This document shows, piece by piece, positions 52,979-61,759 of a stretch of DNA of 64,000 bases. The stretch spans positions 248,001 to 312,000 of the forward strand of contig NZ_QGDV01000001.1 of NCBI RefSeq assembly GCF_003149025.1, written 5' to 3'. Each line of letters starts with the position of its first letter. Within the stretch, counting starts at the first letter, position 1. A program made the position numbers and the translations under genes. Origin of the DNA: Rathayibacter iranicus NCPPB 2253 = VKM Ac-1602. Its GTDB lineage: Bacteria > Actinomycetota > Actinomycetes > Actinomycetales > Microbacteriaceae. The notes below the pieces were generated by a model. That model was not told the DNA's origin and searched no databases. It was given only the letters and a program-made list of their open reading frames with translations.

Positions 52979-55900
52979 GTGGCCCGTCCGTCACTCCTCG
53001 ACAAGGAAGAACTCCGATTGAGATCTCGAATCGCCTTCGCCTCCGGATGCGCAGCGTTTGCGCTCGCCGCCGGCGGACTGCTGGTCGCGCCGCCCGCGAC
53101 CGCCACGACCACAGCCGCCACGACCACCGCCGCGGACTACAGCCGCGTCGACCTCGTCAGACCTCCCTCGGCGCCGATCACGGTCCCTGCCAGCTACCCG
53201 CTGCAGACCCCGCTGACCGAGGTGCCCACTGACCCCACCGACGCATCGCTCCTGCGCGGAGTCACTCCCTACGACGCCATCGCGCCGCAGCTCAACGCGC
53301 TCGCCGCCCGCTCCGACCGTGTCTCGACGCAGGTCGTCGGGAAGTCCGGCCTCGGCCGCGACATCTACCTGGTGACCGTCACCGCTCCCGAGACTGCGGC
53401 CGAGACTGCCCAGCAGACCGAGTGGCGCGACCGTCTCAAGTACGAGCCCGCCGCCGCTGCCGCCGACGCCGAGTTGATGGCCGGCTACAAGGTACCGGTG
53501 TGGTTCAACGGCAATATCCACGGCAACGAGTGGGAGGGGAGCGACGCGATCCTTGACTACATCGAGGGCGTCGCCACCGCCGAGGACGCCGAAACCGAGG
53601 CCCTGCTGGAGGGCAACCGCCTCTACTTCACCGTCACCAACAACCCGGACGGCCGGGCCCTGGGCCAGCGCGCGGTCGCGGCGGGCTACGACCCCAACCG
53701 CGACATGATCACCGGAGCCACCAGCGAGGCGGCCGTGATCCGCGACCTCTCCAGCGTGCTTCAGCCCACCTACTTCATCGACATCCACGGCTACACCGGG
53801 ATCCTCCAGGTCGAGCCCTGCGGTCCGCCGCACGGTGAGAATTACGAGTACGACCTCTTCCTCCCGCACGCCTACGCGACCGCGCTCGAAATCGAGCGCC
53901 GCGTCGTCGAGGCCGACGTGCCCGGCAACACCTACCTCGCCGAGGACGGTAGTGCCACGACCGACAACACCGGCAAGATCCTGATCCCCTACCGCGACAT
54001 TCGCGCGGGCTGGGACGACTGGCCGCCCATCTTCGCTCCGCAGTACGTCGCCTTCCAGGGCGCAATCACCAATACGGTGGAGCTGCCGCTCGGCCGCACG
54101 CCCAACGAGACTCCGGAGGAGATCGCCGAGGGTCAGGCCAACGCCGACATCGATATTGAGGTCGCTGGGATCGTCATGGACGCCTCCGTCGACTACATTG
54201 ACGCGAACCGCGACGCCCTGTTGAGCAACCAGGTCGCGATCTTCGAGCGCGGTGTCACCGGGGCTCCCGCCGTCGACATCCCCGCCGATGTCTCCGCGGC
54301 TGATCTACCCAGCGGTATGCCGTCCGAGTGGACCGAGATCTGGGACGAGACGGACGTCTACACGACCGAGTATCCGCGTGCCTACGTCATCCCCGTCGAC
54401 GGCACGCAGCGCTCCGTCTCCGATGCCGAGACCCTCGTCGCGCAGCTCCTCGCCCACGGCGTCGAGGTCTCGCGCACCACGGCTGCGACGAGTGTCGGAG
54501 GAGTGTCCTACCCCGCGGGCACCTACCTGGTCGACATGCACCAGTCGGTGCGTGGGCTGGCGAACGTCCTGCTCGCCGAGGGCAGCGACATCTCGAGCCG
54601 CGTGCCTGAGATGTACGACGTCTCGGCGTGGAGCCTGTCGCTCCTGTGGGGCGCCGACGTGCAGGCGATTGGTTCGACCACCGACCCGCTCCCGACTGTC
54701 AGCCTGGAGCCGGTGACCGCAATCGCGCCGACCGGCTCCGTTCCCACGGGTGCCGACTACCTGGCCTTCGAGCCGCGCGGCGTCGTGGAGTACCAGGCCG
54801 TCAACGCGCTGTTGGCCGACGGAGTCGCGCTTGAGCAGTTCGAGGACGGCACCGTCGCCCTCCGCGCCGACGCTGCGGGACTGGCCGCCGCCGAGGAAGC
54901 CGCCGCCGTCTTCGGCATCGACTTCATCGCGACCACCGCCGAGCGTGTGCGCGCCGAGGACGGGAAGGCGCTCGATGCACTCCGCGTCGCCTATTCCGGC
55001 ACGCACGAGGACCGCGACGCACTGGCCAAGCTCGGCTTCGCCGACGTGGTCGTCGTCGCTCCCGACACCCTCACCTCGGGCACCGCCAGCCTCGAGGGCG
55101 CCGACGTGCTCTACGTCGGACGCGCGCTCTCCTTCACTCCGGAGCAGGCTGCGGGCCGAACCGTTGTCGAGGAGTTCCTCGCGGCCGGCGGCGACGTCGT
55201 CGGCCGTGGCGGCGCAGGAGCGGCGTTCGTCGCCGACTTCGGCCTCGCGACGCTCACCGCGCAGACCGGCACCCAGAGTTCCAACGGCATCGTCTCGGTC
55301 GAGACGCCGGCCGATGGCGTCCTCGGCGACTACGCGCAGGACACCGCGTTCGTCTCGCCGGCACTGTGGTTTGCAGGCTTCGACGAGTCCGTCGCAGTCG
55401 AGCAGAGCTACGCCGCCGAGGACACGTTCGTCGCCGGGCACTGGGTCGACTCGGAGGGACAGTCCAGGAGTGACGCGGCCGGGAAGGCCTCGGCCGTCTC
55501 GTTCTCGACACAGTCGGGCACAGAGGCGTTCCTCTTCGGCACGTCGCCGGTGTTCCGCAACCACCCGGTCGGCGCGTTCAGTGACGTGGCTCGGGCGCTG
55601 CTAGCGGTGGCGCCGGAGGGCGCGGCCGTCGAGGTGCCGGGGGCCCCGGAGCCGACTCCGACGCCGGGGCCGACGGTCTCGCCGGAGCCGACTGCGGCTC
55701 CGGAGCCGACGGCCTCGCCGGGGCCGACTGCGGCTCCTGAGCCGACCGTCTCGCCTGAGCCGACCGTCTCGCCTGAGCCGACTGCGGCTCCGACCGTTTC
55801 GCCGGGGCCGACCGTGAGCCCCGCGCCAACCGCCACGGCCGCGCCCATCACCGCGCCGACTCAACCCGGCGGCCTCGCCTCGACCGGAGTCGAGGCTGGC

Positions 55901-55990
55901 TCGTGGCTGCTGCTCTCGGGAGGCGCGCTCGCTCTCGGGCTCGGCGCCCTGCTGATCGCCCGCAGCCGCCGCCAGGCCGACCGCGCATAA
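52979..55990 (+). CDS. Cell-wall-anchored M14 family carboxypeptidase
   Basis: 1003 aa. A signal peptide (SRIAFASGCAAFALAAGGLLVAP) is followed by the M14 zinc carboxypeptidase domain with the HxxE motif in NGNIHGNEWEGSDAI, ligand His in FIDIHGYTG, then about 500 residues without recognisable catalytic motifs. Residues about 885-955 are Pro/Glu/Thr/Ala repeats (PTVSPEPTAAPEP...), a typical wall-spanning linker. The C terminus has LASTG, a hydrophobic helix and RSRRQADR, a sortase-like sorting signal. GTG at 52979 (GGAGG about 14 nt upstream) or the TTG at 53020 may be the start. It probably trims peptides or cell-wall material outside the cell. Confidence 0.88.
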   Translation: MARPSLLDKEELRLRSRIAFASGCAAFALAAGGLLVAPPATATTTAATTTAADYSRVDLVRPPSAPITVPASYPLQTPLTEVPTDPTDASLLRGVTPYDAIAPQLNALAARSDRVSTQVVGKSGLGRDIYLVTVTAPETAAETAQQTEWRDRLKYEPAAAAADAELMAGYKVPVWFNGNIHGNEWEGSDAILDYIEGVATAEDAETEALLEGNRLYFTVTNNPDGRALGQRAVAAGYDPNRDMITGATSEAAVIRDLSSVLQPTYFIDIHGYTGILQVEPCGPPHGENYEYDLFLPHAYATALEIERRVVEADVPGNTYLAEDGSATTDNTGKILIPYRDIRAGWDDWPPIFAPQYVAFQGAITNTVELPLGRTPNETPEEIAEGQANADIDIEVAGIVMDASVDYIDANRDALLSNQVAIFERGVTGAPAVDIPADVSAADLPSGMPSEWTEIWDETDVYTTEYPRAYVIPVDGTQRSVSDAETLVAQLLAHGVEVSRTTAATSVGGVSYPAGTYLVDMHQSVRGLANVLLAEGSDISSRVPEMYDVSAWSLSLLWGADVQAIGSTTDPLPTVSLEPVTAIAPTGSVPTGADYLAFEPRGVVEYQAVNALLADGVALEQFEDGTVALRADAAGLAAAEEAAAVFGIDFIATTAERVRAEDGKALDALRVAYSGTHEDRDALAKLGFADVVVVAPDTLTSGTASLEGADVLYVGRALSFTPEQAAGRTVVEEFLAAGGDVVGRGGAGAAFVADFGLATLTAQTGTQSSNGIVSVETPADGVLGDYAQDTAFVSPALWFAGFDESVAVEQSYAAEDTFVAGHWVDSEGQSRSDAAGKASAVSFSTQSGTEAFLFGTSPVFRNHPVGAFSDVARALLAVAPEGAAVEVPGAPEPTPTPGPTVSPEPTAAPEPTASPGPTAAPEPTVSPEPTVSPEPTAAPTVSPGPTVSPAPTATAAPITAPTQPGGLASTGVEAGSWLLLSGGALALGLGALLIARSRRQADRA

Positions 55991-56062
55991 CGCTCGACGC
56001 GGGGAGGGATCGGGTGCACGCCGCCCGGTCCCTCCCCGTCCCGTCCGTCCCCAGGAGGACCG

Positions 56063-56662
56063 ATGCCGTCCCGCTCCACCCGCACCGCCGGGATCGTTCT
56101 CGCCGTTCTCGGCGTCGTCGCCGTCGTCGTGGCGATCGTGTTCCTCGTCCGCCCGGCGGGCCCGGATGCGTCGCCCGCCGCGTCGTCGCCGTCCGCCTCC
56201 GCAGCACCCGCCACCTCTGCCCCGGCTACCTCTGCCCCGGCTACCTCTGCTCCGGCTACCTCTGTCCCGGCCACCGCAGCGACGACCGAGAGTTCGGCCA
56301 CAGCCGCTTCTTCGTCCGCTGCCCCGGACCCCAGCGCCGCCTCGACCACCGCGGCCTCCGACGCGCCGCCCGCCGCCGCGGCCCCCACCGTCCTCTCCTT
56401 TGCCGCCGCCTCCGTCGACTGCGCCGGCGACCGCACCGCCACCGTCCCCGTGTCCCTCTCCTGGGAGACGAGCGGGGGCGTCTCCGCCCGCCTCGCCACC
56501 GGCACCACCGATGCAGCCGACGGCACCCCCGTCTCTCTCGCCGCTTCCGCCTACTCCGCCGTCTCGGTCGACTGCCGCGACTCCGAGACCCTGATTACCC
56601 TCGCTGTCCTCTCCGCCGCCGGCACCCTCACCCAGCGCACCCTCATCATCCAAGCCCCCTAA
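56063..56662 (+). CDS. Membrane-anchored Ala/Ser/Thr/Pro-rich secreted protein
   Basis: 199 aa. A single helix near residues 10-32 (IVLAVLGVVAVVVAIVFLV) anchors an extracellular region with PATSA units repeated in tandem (about residues 52-75), then a C-terminal domain of about 85 residues with two Cys (SVDCAGDRTATVPVSL...SVDCRDSETLITL). CAGGAGG precedes the ATG. It lies 72 nt after the wall-anchored carboxypeptidase gene, possibly the same unit. No family recognised. Confidence 0.7.
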   Translation: MPSRSTRTAGIVLAVLGVVAVVVAIVFLVRPAGPDASPAASSPSASAAPATSAPATSAPATSAPATSVPATAATTESSATAASSSAAPDPSAASTTAASDAPPAAAAPTVLSFAAASVDCAGDRTATVPVSLSWETSGGVSARLATGTTDAADGTPVSLAASAYSAVSVDCRDSETLITLAVLSAAGTLTQRTLIIQAP

Positions 56663-56692
56663 CCCCCGCCTCTGTGCCCGTCCCCTCTTCCC

Positions 56693-56761
56693 CCTCCGCG
56701 AGACGCCTCTTAGGCACGCGACGCGCCGAAGCAGGCGTATCCAAGAGGTATCTCGCGGAGG
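56693..56761. repeat. Two-stem palindromic element, copy 3
   Basis: Left arm CCTCCGCGAGACGCCTCTT pairs with AAGAGGTATCTCGCGGAGG (two mismatches). The inner part around GGCACGC...GCGTATCC is weaker. The loop shares GCGAC-N-CGCCGAAG with copy 1. Confidence 0.82.
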
Positions 56762-56791
56762 AGGGTGGGCCCGCACGGCAGAATGGGGACG

Positions 56792-57712
56792 ATGACTGCC
56801 ACACTGCCCCCGCTCGGCCTTCTCCTCGACGTCGACGGCCCCATCGCCAGCCCCGTCACGCGCACTATCTCGATCCCCGCGATCGCGGACGACCTCGTCG
56901 CCCTCGCCAATGCTGGAATCCCGATCGTCTTCAACACTGGCCGCTCCGACGCCTTCCTGCGCGAACGCGTGCTGCCCGCCCTCCTAGAGCGCGGTGTCTC
57001 CGCCGACGCGCGCATCGTCTGCATCTGCGAGAAGGGCGCCGTCTGGTTCACCGTCGACTACCGCGGCACCTCGGAGCCGATCGTCGACGAGTCACTCGCG
57101 ATCCCCGAACCGGTCGTCCGCGACCTCGAGCGGATGATCCGCTCCGACTACGACGATCTGGTCTTCTTCGACGAGACCAAGCGTGCGATGGTCTCGGCGG
57201 AGCAGCTGGTCGACCTGGCGAACGAGGACTATCTCGAGCGCCAGCTCGTCTTCGACGCCGATGCTCTGCAGATCATGACCGCGGCGGGTCTCGGAGTCGA
57301 GCGGCGCGGCATCCGCTACCCGAACGAAGAGGGGATGGTCACCTTCCGGATCGACCCGACCGTCATCTCGACCGATATCGAGTCGAACCGGGTCGGCAAG
57401 GATCTCGGCGCCCAGCGCGCCGTCGAACTCCTCGGCGCGACCGGCGCAATCCCGCAGCGCTGGCGCACCGTCGGCGACTCCCGGACCGACTACGCGATGG
57501 CCGACTGGCTGTTCGAGCACGCGTACGACGTCGCCCACGTCGATGTGCGGCCCGCCGAGGGCGTCCCCGAGAAGCCGTACCCGGTGCTCGTCGTCGACGG
57601 AGCCGTCAACGACACGGCCGGCGCCGCGGCACTGCGCCGCTGGACCGAACTGGTCGCCGATGAGACGACTCCCGAGGTCGGCGACGGCATCTCGCTCCAC
57701 TCCCGCGACTGA
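56792..57712 (+). CDS. HAD-superfamily hydrolase
   Basis: 306 aa. LLLDVDGPIASP carries the nucleophile motif I (DVDG), NTGRSDAF motif II, and TVGDSRTDYAMAD motif IV. The long cap region suggests a Cof-like phosphatase acting on a sugar or nucleotide phosphate. I chose the ATG at 56792 (MTATLPPLG), with only a weak -10-like CAGAAT upstream. An upstream in-frame GTG is at 56765. Confidence 0.82.
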   Translation: MTATLPPLGLLLDVDGPIASPVTRTISIPAIADDLVALANAGIPIVFNTGRSDAFLRERVLPALLERGVSADARIVCICEKGAVWFTVDYRGTSEPIVDESLAIPEPVVRDLERMIRSDYDDLVFFDETKRAMVSAEQLVDLANEDYLERQLVFDADALQIMTAAGLGVERRGIRYPNEEGMVTFRIDPTVISTDIESNRVGKDLGAQRAVELLGATGAIPQRWRTVGDSRTDYAMADWLFEHAYDVAHVDVRPAEGVPEKPYPVLVVDGAVNDTAGAAALRRWTELVADETTPEVGDGISLHSRD

Positions 57713-57746
57713 TTCGCCACCCCTCCCCGGGCGTCGGGCGGATCGT

Positions 57747-57752
57747 TAGCGT
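57747..57752 (+). promoter_or_regulatory. -10 box TAGCGT for a leaderless transcript
   Basis: TAGCGT lies at -12 to -7 of the ATG at 57759. Confidence 0.5.
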
Positions 57753-57758
57753 TCGGGC

Positions 57759-58610
57759 ATGAGAATCGCAGTCACCGGTGGATCCGGCAAGCTCGGCCGC
57801 AGCGTCGTCACCCGTCTCCGCGGCTCCGGGCACGAGGTCTTCAATCTGGACCGCACGGGGGATCGCGGTGCGGGCTTCGTCCGCATCGACATCACCGACT
57901 ACGGCCAGGTGGTCGACGCCCTGCAGGGAGTCGGCGACCAGTACGACGGAGTCGACGCGCTCGTGCACCTCGCCGCGATCCCGGCGCCGGGCATCGTGCC
58001 CGACGTGGCCACCTTCCACAACAACATGATCGCCACGTTCAATGCGTTTCATGGAGCGATCCGCGCCGGCATCCGCACCATCGTCTATGCCTCCAGCGAG
58101 ACGGTGCTCGGCCTGCCTTTCGACGTCCCGCCGCCCTACATCCCGGTCGACGAGCAGTACCCGGCGCGTCCCGAGTCGGTCTACTCGCTGACCAAGCACC
58201 TGGAGGAGCAGCTGGCGATCGAGCTCTGCCGCTGGCACCCGGACCTGAAGATTATGGGCCTGCGCTTCTCGAACGTGATGGACGAGTCGGATTACGCCGC
58301 ATTCCCGTCGTTCGACTCCGATGCGACGCTGCGCAAGTGGAACCTGTGGGGCTACATCGACGGCCGTGACGGTGCGCAGGCGGTCGAGAAGGCGCTCCTG
58401 GCCGAGACGACGGGGTTCGACCGCTTCATCATCGCGGCAGCTGACACGGTCATGACCCGACCCAACGCTGAGCTGGTCGCCGAGGTCTTCCCGGGCGTCG
58501 AGCTGCGTGGAGACCTCGGAGTCAACGACACGCTTCTCTCCATCGACCACGCCCGCACGGTACTCGGCTACGCACCCGAGCACTCCTGGCGCGACTCCCG
58601 CCGACCCTAA
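57759..58610 (+). CDS. NAD-dependent epimerase/dehydratase (SDR family)
   Basis: 283 aa extended SDR. TGGSGKLGRSVV is the dinucleotide motif (TGGxGxxG), ALVHLAAIPAPG follows, and the catalytic pair YSLTK is at about residue 145. Likely acts on a sugar or lactone; the substrate cannot be fixed. A strong palindrome separates it from the convergent aldo/keto reductase. Confidence 0.87.
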   Translation: MRIAVTGGSGKLGRSVVTRLRGSGHEVFNLDRTGDRGAGFVRIDITDYGQVVDALQGVGDQYDGVDALVHLAAIPAPGIVPDVATFHNNMIATFNAFHGAIRAGIRTIVYASSETVLGLPFDVPPPYIPVDEQYPARPESVYSLTKHLEEQLAIELCRWHPDLKIMGLRFSNVMDESDYAAFPSFDSDATLRKWNLWGYIDGRDGAQAVEKALLAETTGFDRFIIAAADTVMTRPNAELVAEVFPGVELRGDLGVNDTLLSIDHARTVLGYAPEHSWRDSRRP

Positions 58611-58629
58611 CCGCCCGGCTGGCATAAAC

Positions 58630-58671
58630 ACCTCCGGCTCGCCGAATCCGCGGATTCAGCGAGCCGGAGGT
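58630..58671. terminator. Bidirectional terminator palindrome
   Basis: ACCTCCGGCTCGC pairs perfectly with GCGAGCCGGAGGT, and the interior (GAATCC/GGATTC) pairs further. It sits between two convergent stop codons. Confidence 0.8.
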
Positions 58672-58690
58672 CATCTCATGAGCACAAAGG

Positions 58691-59539
58691 TCAACTCGGG
58701 ATCATGTTAAAGGTGTCCGGGTCCGGACCGGTGCGGTGGCCGCGGTCGAGCGCCGTGATGTCGGTCATTGCTTCGTCGTCGAGTTCGAAGTCGAAGAGCG
58801 CGAAGTTCTCCTCCACGCGTGCACGCGTGACCGACTTCGGGAAGACGATGTCGCCGCGCTGGATGTGCCAGCGGAGGACAACCTGCGCGGGGCTGCGGTC
58901 GACGTTGCGCGCGATGCGTGTGATGGTGTCGTCCTCGAGTACGAGGCCCTGCGCGATGGGCGACCAGGCTTCGGTCGCGATGCCGTGTTCGGTGCCGTAG
59001 GCGCGGAGTTCCTGCTGCACGAGGTACGGGTGCACCTCAATCTGGTTCACGGCCGGGACGATGGTGGCCTCGGCGCGAAGCCGGTTGAGGTGGTTGGTCT
59101 GGAAGTTGGAGACGCCGATCGCCTTCGCCTTGCCGCTGCGGTAGATCTCCTCCATCGCCTTCCAGGTCTCGACGTAGTCGCCGACATTCGGCAGCGGCCA
59201 ATGGATGAGGAAGAGGTCGACATAGTCGAACTTCAGCTCGCCGAGGGTGGTGTCGATCGCGGCAAGCGCGTCCTCGCGGGCGTGGAAGCCATTGTTCAGC
59301 TTGCTCGTGACGAAGACGTCGGAGCGGTCGAGTCCGGAGGCGCGCACTGCCTCACCGACGCCCGCTTCGTTGCCGTACATCTCAGCCGTGTCGATGTGGC
59401 GGTAGCCGACCTCGAGGGCGGCGAGGGTCGCCTCCTTGGTCTCGGCGGGGTCGATCTGGAAGACGCCGAAGCCCAGCTGCGGGATCTCGATGCCGTTGTT
59501 CAGGGTAATCGTGGGGACAGTTTTGGTCTCGTTGCTCAT
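58691..59539 (-). CDS. Aldo/keto reductase
   Basis: 282 aa NADPH-dependent reductase, 2,5-diketogluconate-reductase-like. LGFGVFQIDP, GYRHIDTAEMYGNEAGVGEA with catalytic Asp and Tyr, the catalytic Lys in VFVTSKL, His in LFLIHWPLP, and the cofactor loop VFPKSVTRARVEENF. ATG at 59539 (MSNETKTV); a longer open frame upstream runs through unrelated genes. AAAGGACG lies a few bases upstream. Confidence 0.92.
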   Translation of the reverse strand: MSNETKTVPTITLNNGIEIPQLGFGVFQIDPAETKEATLAALEVGYRHIDTAEMYGNEAGVGEAVRASGLDRSDVFVTSKLNNGFHAREDALAAIDTTLGELKFDYVDLFLIHWPLPNVGDYVETWKAMEEIYRSGKAKAIGVSNFQTNHLNRLRAEATIVPAVNQIEVHPYLVQQELRAYGTEHGIATEAWSPIAQGLVLEDDTITRIARNVDRSPAQVVLRWHIQRGDIVFPKSVTRARVEENFALFDFELDDEAMTDITALDRGHRTGPDPDTFNMIPS

Positions 59540-59691
59540 ACTCGAGTCACGTCCTTTCGTGGGGTCGGCGGCGCAGTGAAGCCGCGCCGTCGTCTTTCCA
59601 GTCCATCGCTCCCACCGCCCTGCATCAACCCCTTGCGGAGGCTTCCCCCCGGTGAGGGTGGCACGGGTGGTAGAAGGAGGGTGGGGACGAC

Positions 59692-59724
59692 GAAGGCCCC
59701 CGGCGCAGAGTGCCGAGGGCCTTC
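59692..59724 (-). terminator. Terminator of the GlsB-like gene
   Basis: GAAGGCCC/GGGCCTTC stem extended by CGGC/GCCG, 13 nt past the stop codon of the membrane protein. Confidence 0.7.
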
Positions 59725-59736
59725 GAAGCGCGCAGC

Positions 59737-60003
59737 TTACGCGCGGGACTTGCGGCCGGTGATAGCGCCGTAGATAAGGAGGACGACGATCGCTCCGACA
59801 ACGGAGACGATGATGCTCACGATGTTGATGCCGTTCACGGCGTCCTGAATGCCGAAGAGCGTGCTGAGGAACCCGCCGAGCAGAGCGCCGATGATTCCGA
59901 GGACGATGGTAATAATCCATCCGCCGCCCTGCTTGCCCGGGAGGATGAGCTTGGCGAGCGCCCCGGCGATAAGGCCGAGGATGATCCAGCTGATGATGCC
60001 CAT
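59737..60003 (-). CDS. GlsB/YeaQ/YmgE family membrane protein
   Basis: 88 aa with three short Gly-rich helices (SWIILGLIAGALAKLILPG, TIVLGIIGALLGGFLSTLFG, IIVSVVGAIVVLLIYGAI), the transglycosylase-associated family. Such proteins are general stress-response membrane proteins of unclear activity. GAAGGAG precedes the ATG. Confidence 0.88.
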   Translation of the reverse strand: MGIISWIILGLIAGALAKLILPGKQGGGWIITIVLGIIGALLGGFLSTLFGIQDAVNGINIVSIIVSVVGAIVVLLIYGAITGRKSRA

Positions 60004-60087
60004 GATATTTCTCCTTCGTAGTGTGCTCGACCGGCCGTTCCGATGCGAGCGAGGACGCCGGACAGGCCGGCGTCAGTAGAGCGGTGG

Positions 60088-60321
60088 TCAGCGGAGGGAG
60101 CGCTGCACCTTGTCGCGTGCCTTGCCGACGATTGCGGTGAGCTGTTTCGCCTCGCGCTTCGAAGTCTTTTTGAGCTTCTTGCGCGTCTTCTTCGTGGCCG
60201 GGTCGTTCCACACGCCGAGCGCGAGATGGCGGAGTTCTTCGTAGCGGCCGCGGCCGGCGCGGGCGCCGAACACATACGCGACGAAGGCGACCAATGCCAG
60301 CAGGACGAGGCGGGGATTCAT
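60088..60321 (-). CDS. Small membrane-anchored basic protein
   Basis: 77 aa. One N-terminal helix (LVLLALVAFVAYVFGARAG) followed by a Lys/Arg-rich soluble tail (KKTRKKLKKTSKREAKQ) resembling YtxH-like stress proteins. GGAAGGG lies upstream of the ATG. It may be cotranscribed with the GlsB-like gene 85 nt downstream. Confidence 0.7.
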   Translation of the reverse strand: MNPRLVLLALVAFVAYVFGARAGRGRYEELRHLALGVWNDPATKKTRKKLKKTSKREAKQLTAIVGKARDKVQRSLR

Positions 60322-60457
60322 GCGGTGACCCTTCCGTCGGAGAGCACAGAGCCGTGCTCGACACCTATTTGACTCTCCTGCGCAACGCGTGACAAACCGG
60401 GCCCCGACCATTGACACGACCCCCTCTTATCGTGTTCCGCGTGCGCGTATAGCCGAT

Positions 60458-61171
60458 TCAGACGGAGGAGGACGTCGTCTCAGCCGAGAAGCGAGCGTGC
60501 AGATATCCGCCGTATCCGCCCTCGACGCGATTGTCCCGGCGGCCCGACGTCACCACCTCGCCGCGATCCGTCGCTCCGACCCTGGCGCCGCTGGCCCGCA
60601 GCCGTTCGACGAGCAGCACGTCCTCGTGTACCAGCTCCGCGCCGAATCCGCCGACCGCGAGATAGGCGCTGGCGCGCACCCCGAGATTCGCCCCGTGGAT
60701 GCTCCCGACCGCCTCCTCCCGCGCCCGCACATCGCGCCAGCGCGCGTAGGCCTCGGGAGAGAGGTCGGCCGCGTCGGGTCGCACCGTGCCGAGGAGGGCG
60801 TCCCAGTGCCGGGCGTGCTCAATGTGCGCGGCCAGCCACTCCGACGGCACCACCGTGTCGGCGTCGGTGTTGGCGATCCAGACGCGTTCGGCGGGAGCGG
60901 AGACGGAGTCGAGCAGACGGGCGATTCCGGCGGAGCGGGCGGCGCCGACGCCGCAGCGTTCGAGTTCCAGCACCTCAGCGCCGGCCGTGTGAGCGCGCGT
61001 AACGGTCGCGTCGGTGCAGCCGTCGGCCGCGACGAGGACTCGCACGGGGAGTCCGGGAGCGGTTCGCCCGAGAGAGACGACGCTGGCCTGAATCGAGGCG
61101 ATCAGCCCGCCAATCCGCTCCTGCTCGTCGTGAGCCGGCACAACGACGATCACCTGCTCGACGTGGCTCAC
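60458..61171 (-). CDS. Family 2 glycosyltransferase
   Basis: 237 aa. VIVVVPAHDEQERIGGLIASI at the N terminus and NTDADTVVP (DxD metal site) are the GT-A signatures, with a later GFGAELVHEDVLLVERLR. No membrane helix is evident. Last of four coupled minus-strand genes (acyl-CoA dehydrogenase-like, PIG-L, methyltransferase, glycosyltransferase); its start overlaps the methyltransferase stop by 4 nt. Confidence 0.86.
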   Translation of the reverse strand: MSHVEQVIVVVPAHDEQERIGGLIASIQASVVSLGRTAPGLPVRVLVAADGCTDATVTRAHTAGAEVLELERCGVGAARSAGIARLLDSVSAPAERVWIANTDADTVVPSEWLAAHIEHARHWDALLGTVRPDAADLSPEAYARWRDVRAREEAVGSIHGANLGVRASAYLAVGGFGAELVHEDVLLVERLRASGARVGATDRGEVVTSGRRDNRVEGGYGGYLHARFSAETTSSSV

Positions 61172-61752
61172 ACGAGCCCCGTCCGGCGGGCGACCGAGCG
61201 GGGGTCGCGGGCGTGGACGTCGAGCAGCAGGTCCTCCTCCTCGTGCCGCGCGAGCCGGTGCAGTCCCAATTCGGCCACGGCCGCCTGCACAGCGTCGCCG
61301 TCCAGCTCCAGCCCCTCGATCGGGTGGCGCCAGTGCACCGTGACCAGTTCTCCGGAGGGAGCGAGGCTCTCCCGGATGCTGTGCAGCACGCTCGCCAGCG
61401 CGGTCGGCCGGAGGTAGTAACCGACCTCCGAGAGCACGACGAGGTCGAAGGGACCTTCCGGGACGCCGGAGGTGATGTCGTGGTGCTCGACCCGCACATG
61501 CTCGAGCGGTGCCAGGCGGCGGGCCGCCCGCTCGACGGCCGCGGCTGAGAAGTCGAGAGCGAGAAGGCGGTCGGCGCGGTCGGCGAGTGCCTCAGCCAGC
61601 ACCCCGATCGACGCTCCGATCTCGAGCACCGACCCGTAGCGCTGCTCGGGGAGGCTCGCCAGCGTCAGAGCGCGCTTGCGCTGCTCATACCAGCGGCTCG
61701 TGTATCCCCAGGGGTCCTCGTGCCGCGCATACAGCTCATCGAAGTAGCTCAT
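61168..61752 (-). CDS. SAM-dependent methyltransferase (NodS-like)
   Basis: 194 aa. Motif I is VLEIGASIGVLAEALADRAD; FDLVVLSEVGYYL is motif II and post. The N-terminal DPWGYTSRWYEQRKRALTLA resembles NodS/SAM methyltransferases that modify sugar amines. It overlaps the glycosyltransferase by 4 nt and lies 7 nt after the PIG-L stop. Confidence 0.85.
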   Translation of the reverse strand: MSYFDELYARHEDPWGYTSRWYEQRKRALTLASLPEQRYGSVLEIGASIGVLAEALADRADRLLALDFSAAAVERAARRLAPLEHVRVEHHDITSGVPEGPFDLVVLSEVGYYLRPTALASVLHSIRESLAPSGELVTVHWRHPIEGLELDGDAVQAAVAELGLHRLARHEEEDLLLDVHARDPRSVARRTGLV

Positions 61753-61759
61753 CCGATCC

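Noticed and set aside
58691-60364. A 557-codon aldo/keto reductase
   Set aside because: The upstream half of the frame is antisense or out of frame over the GlsB-like and small membrane protein genes; the enzyme starts at 59539.
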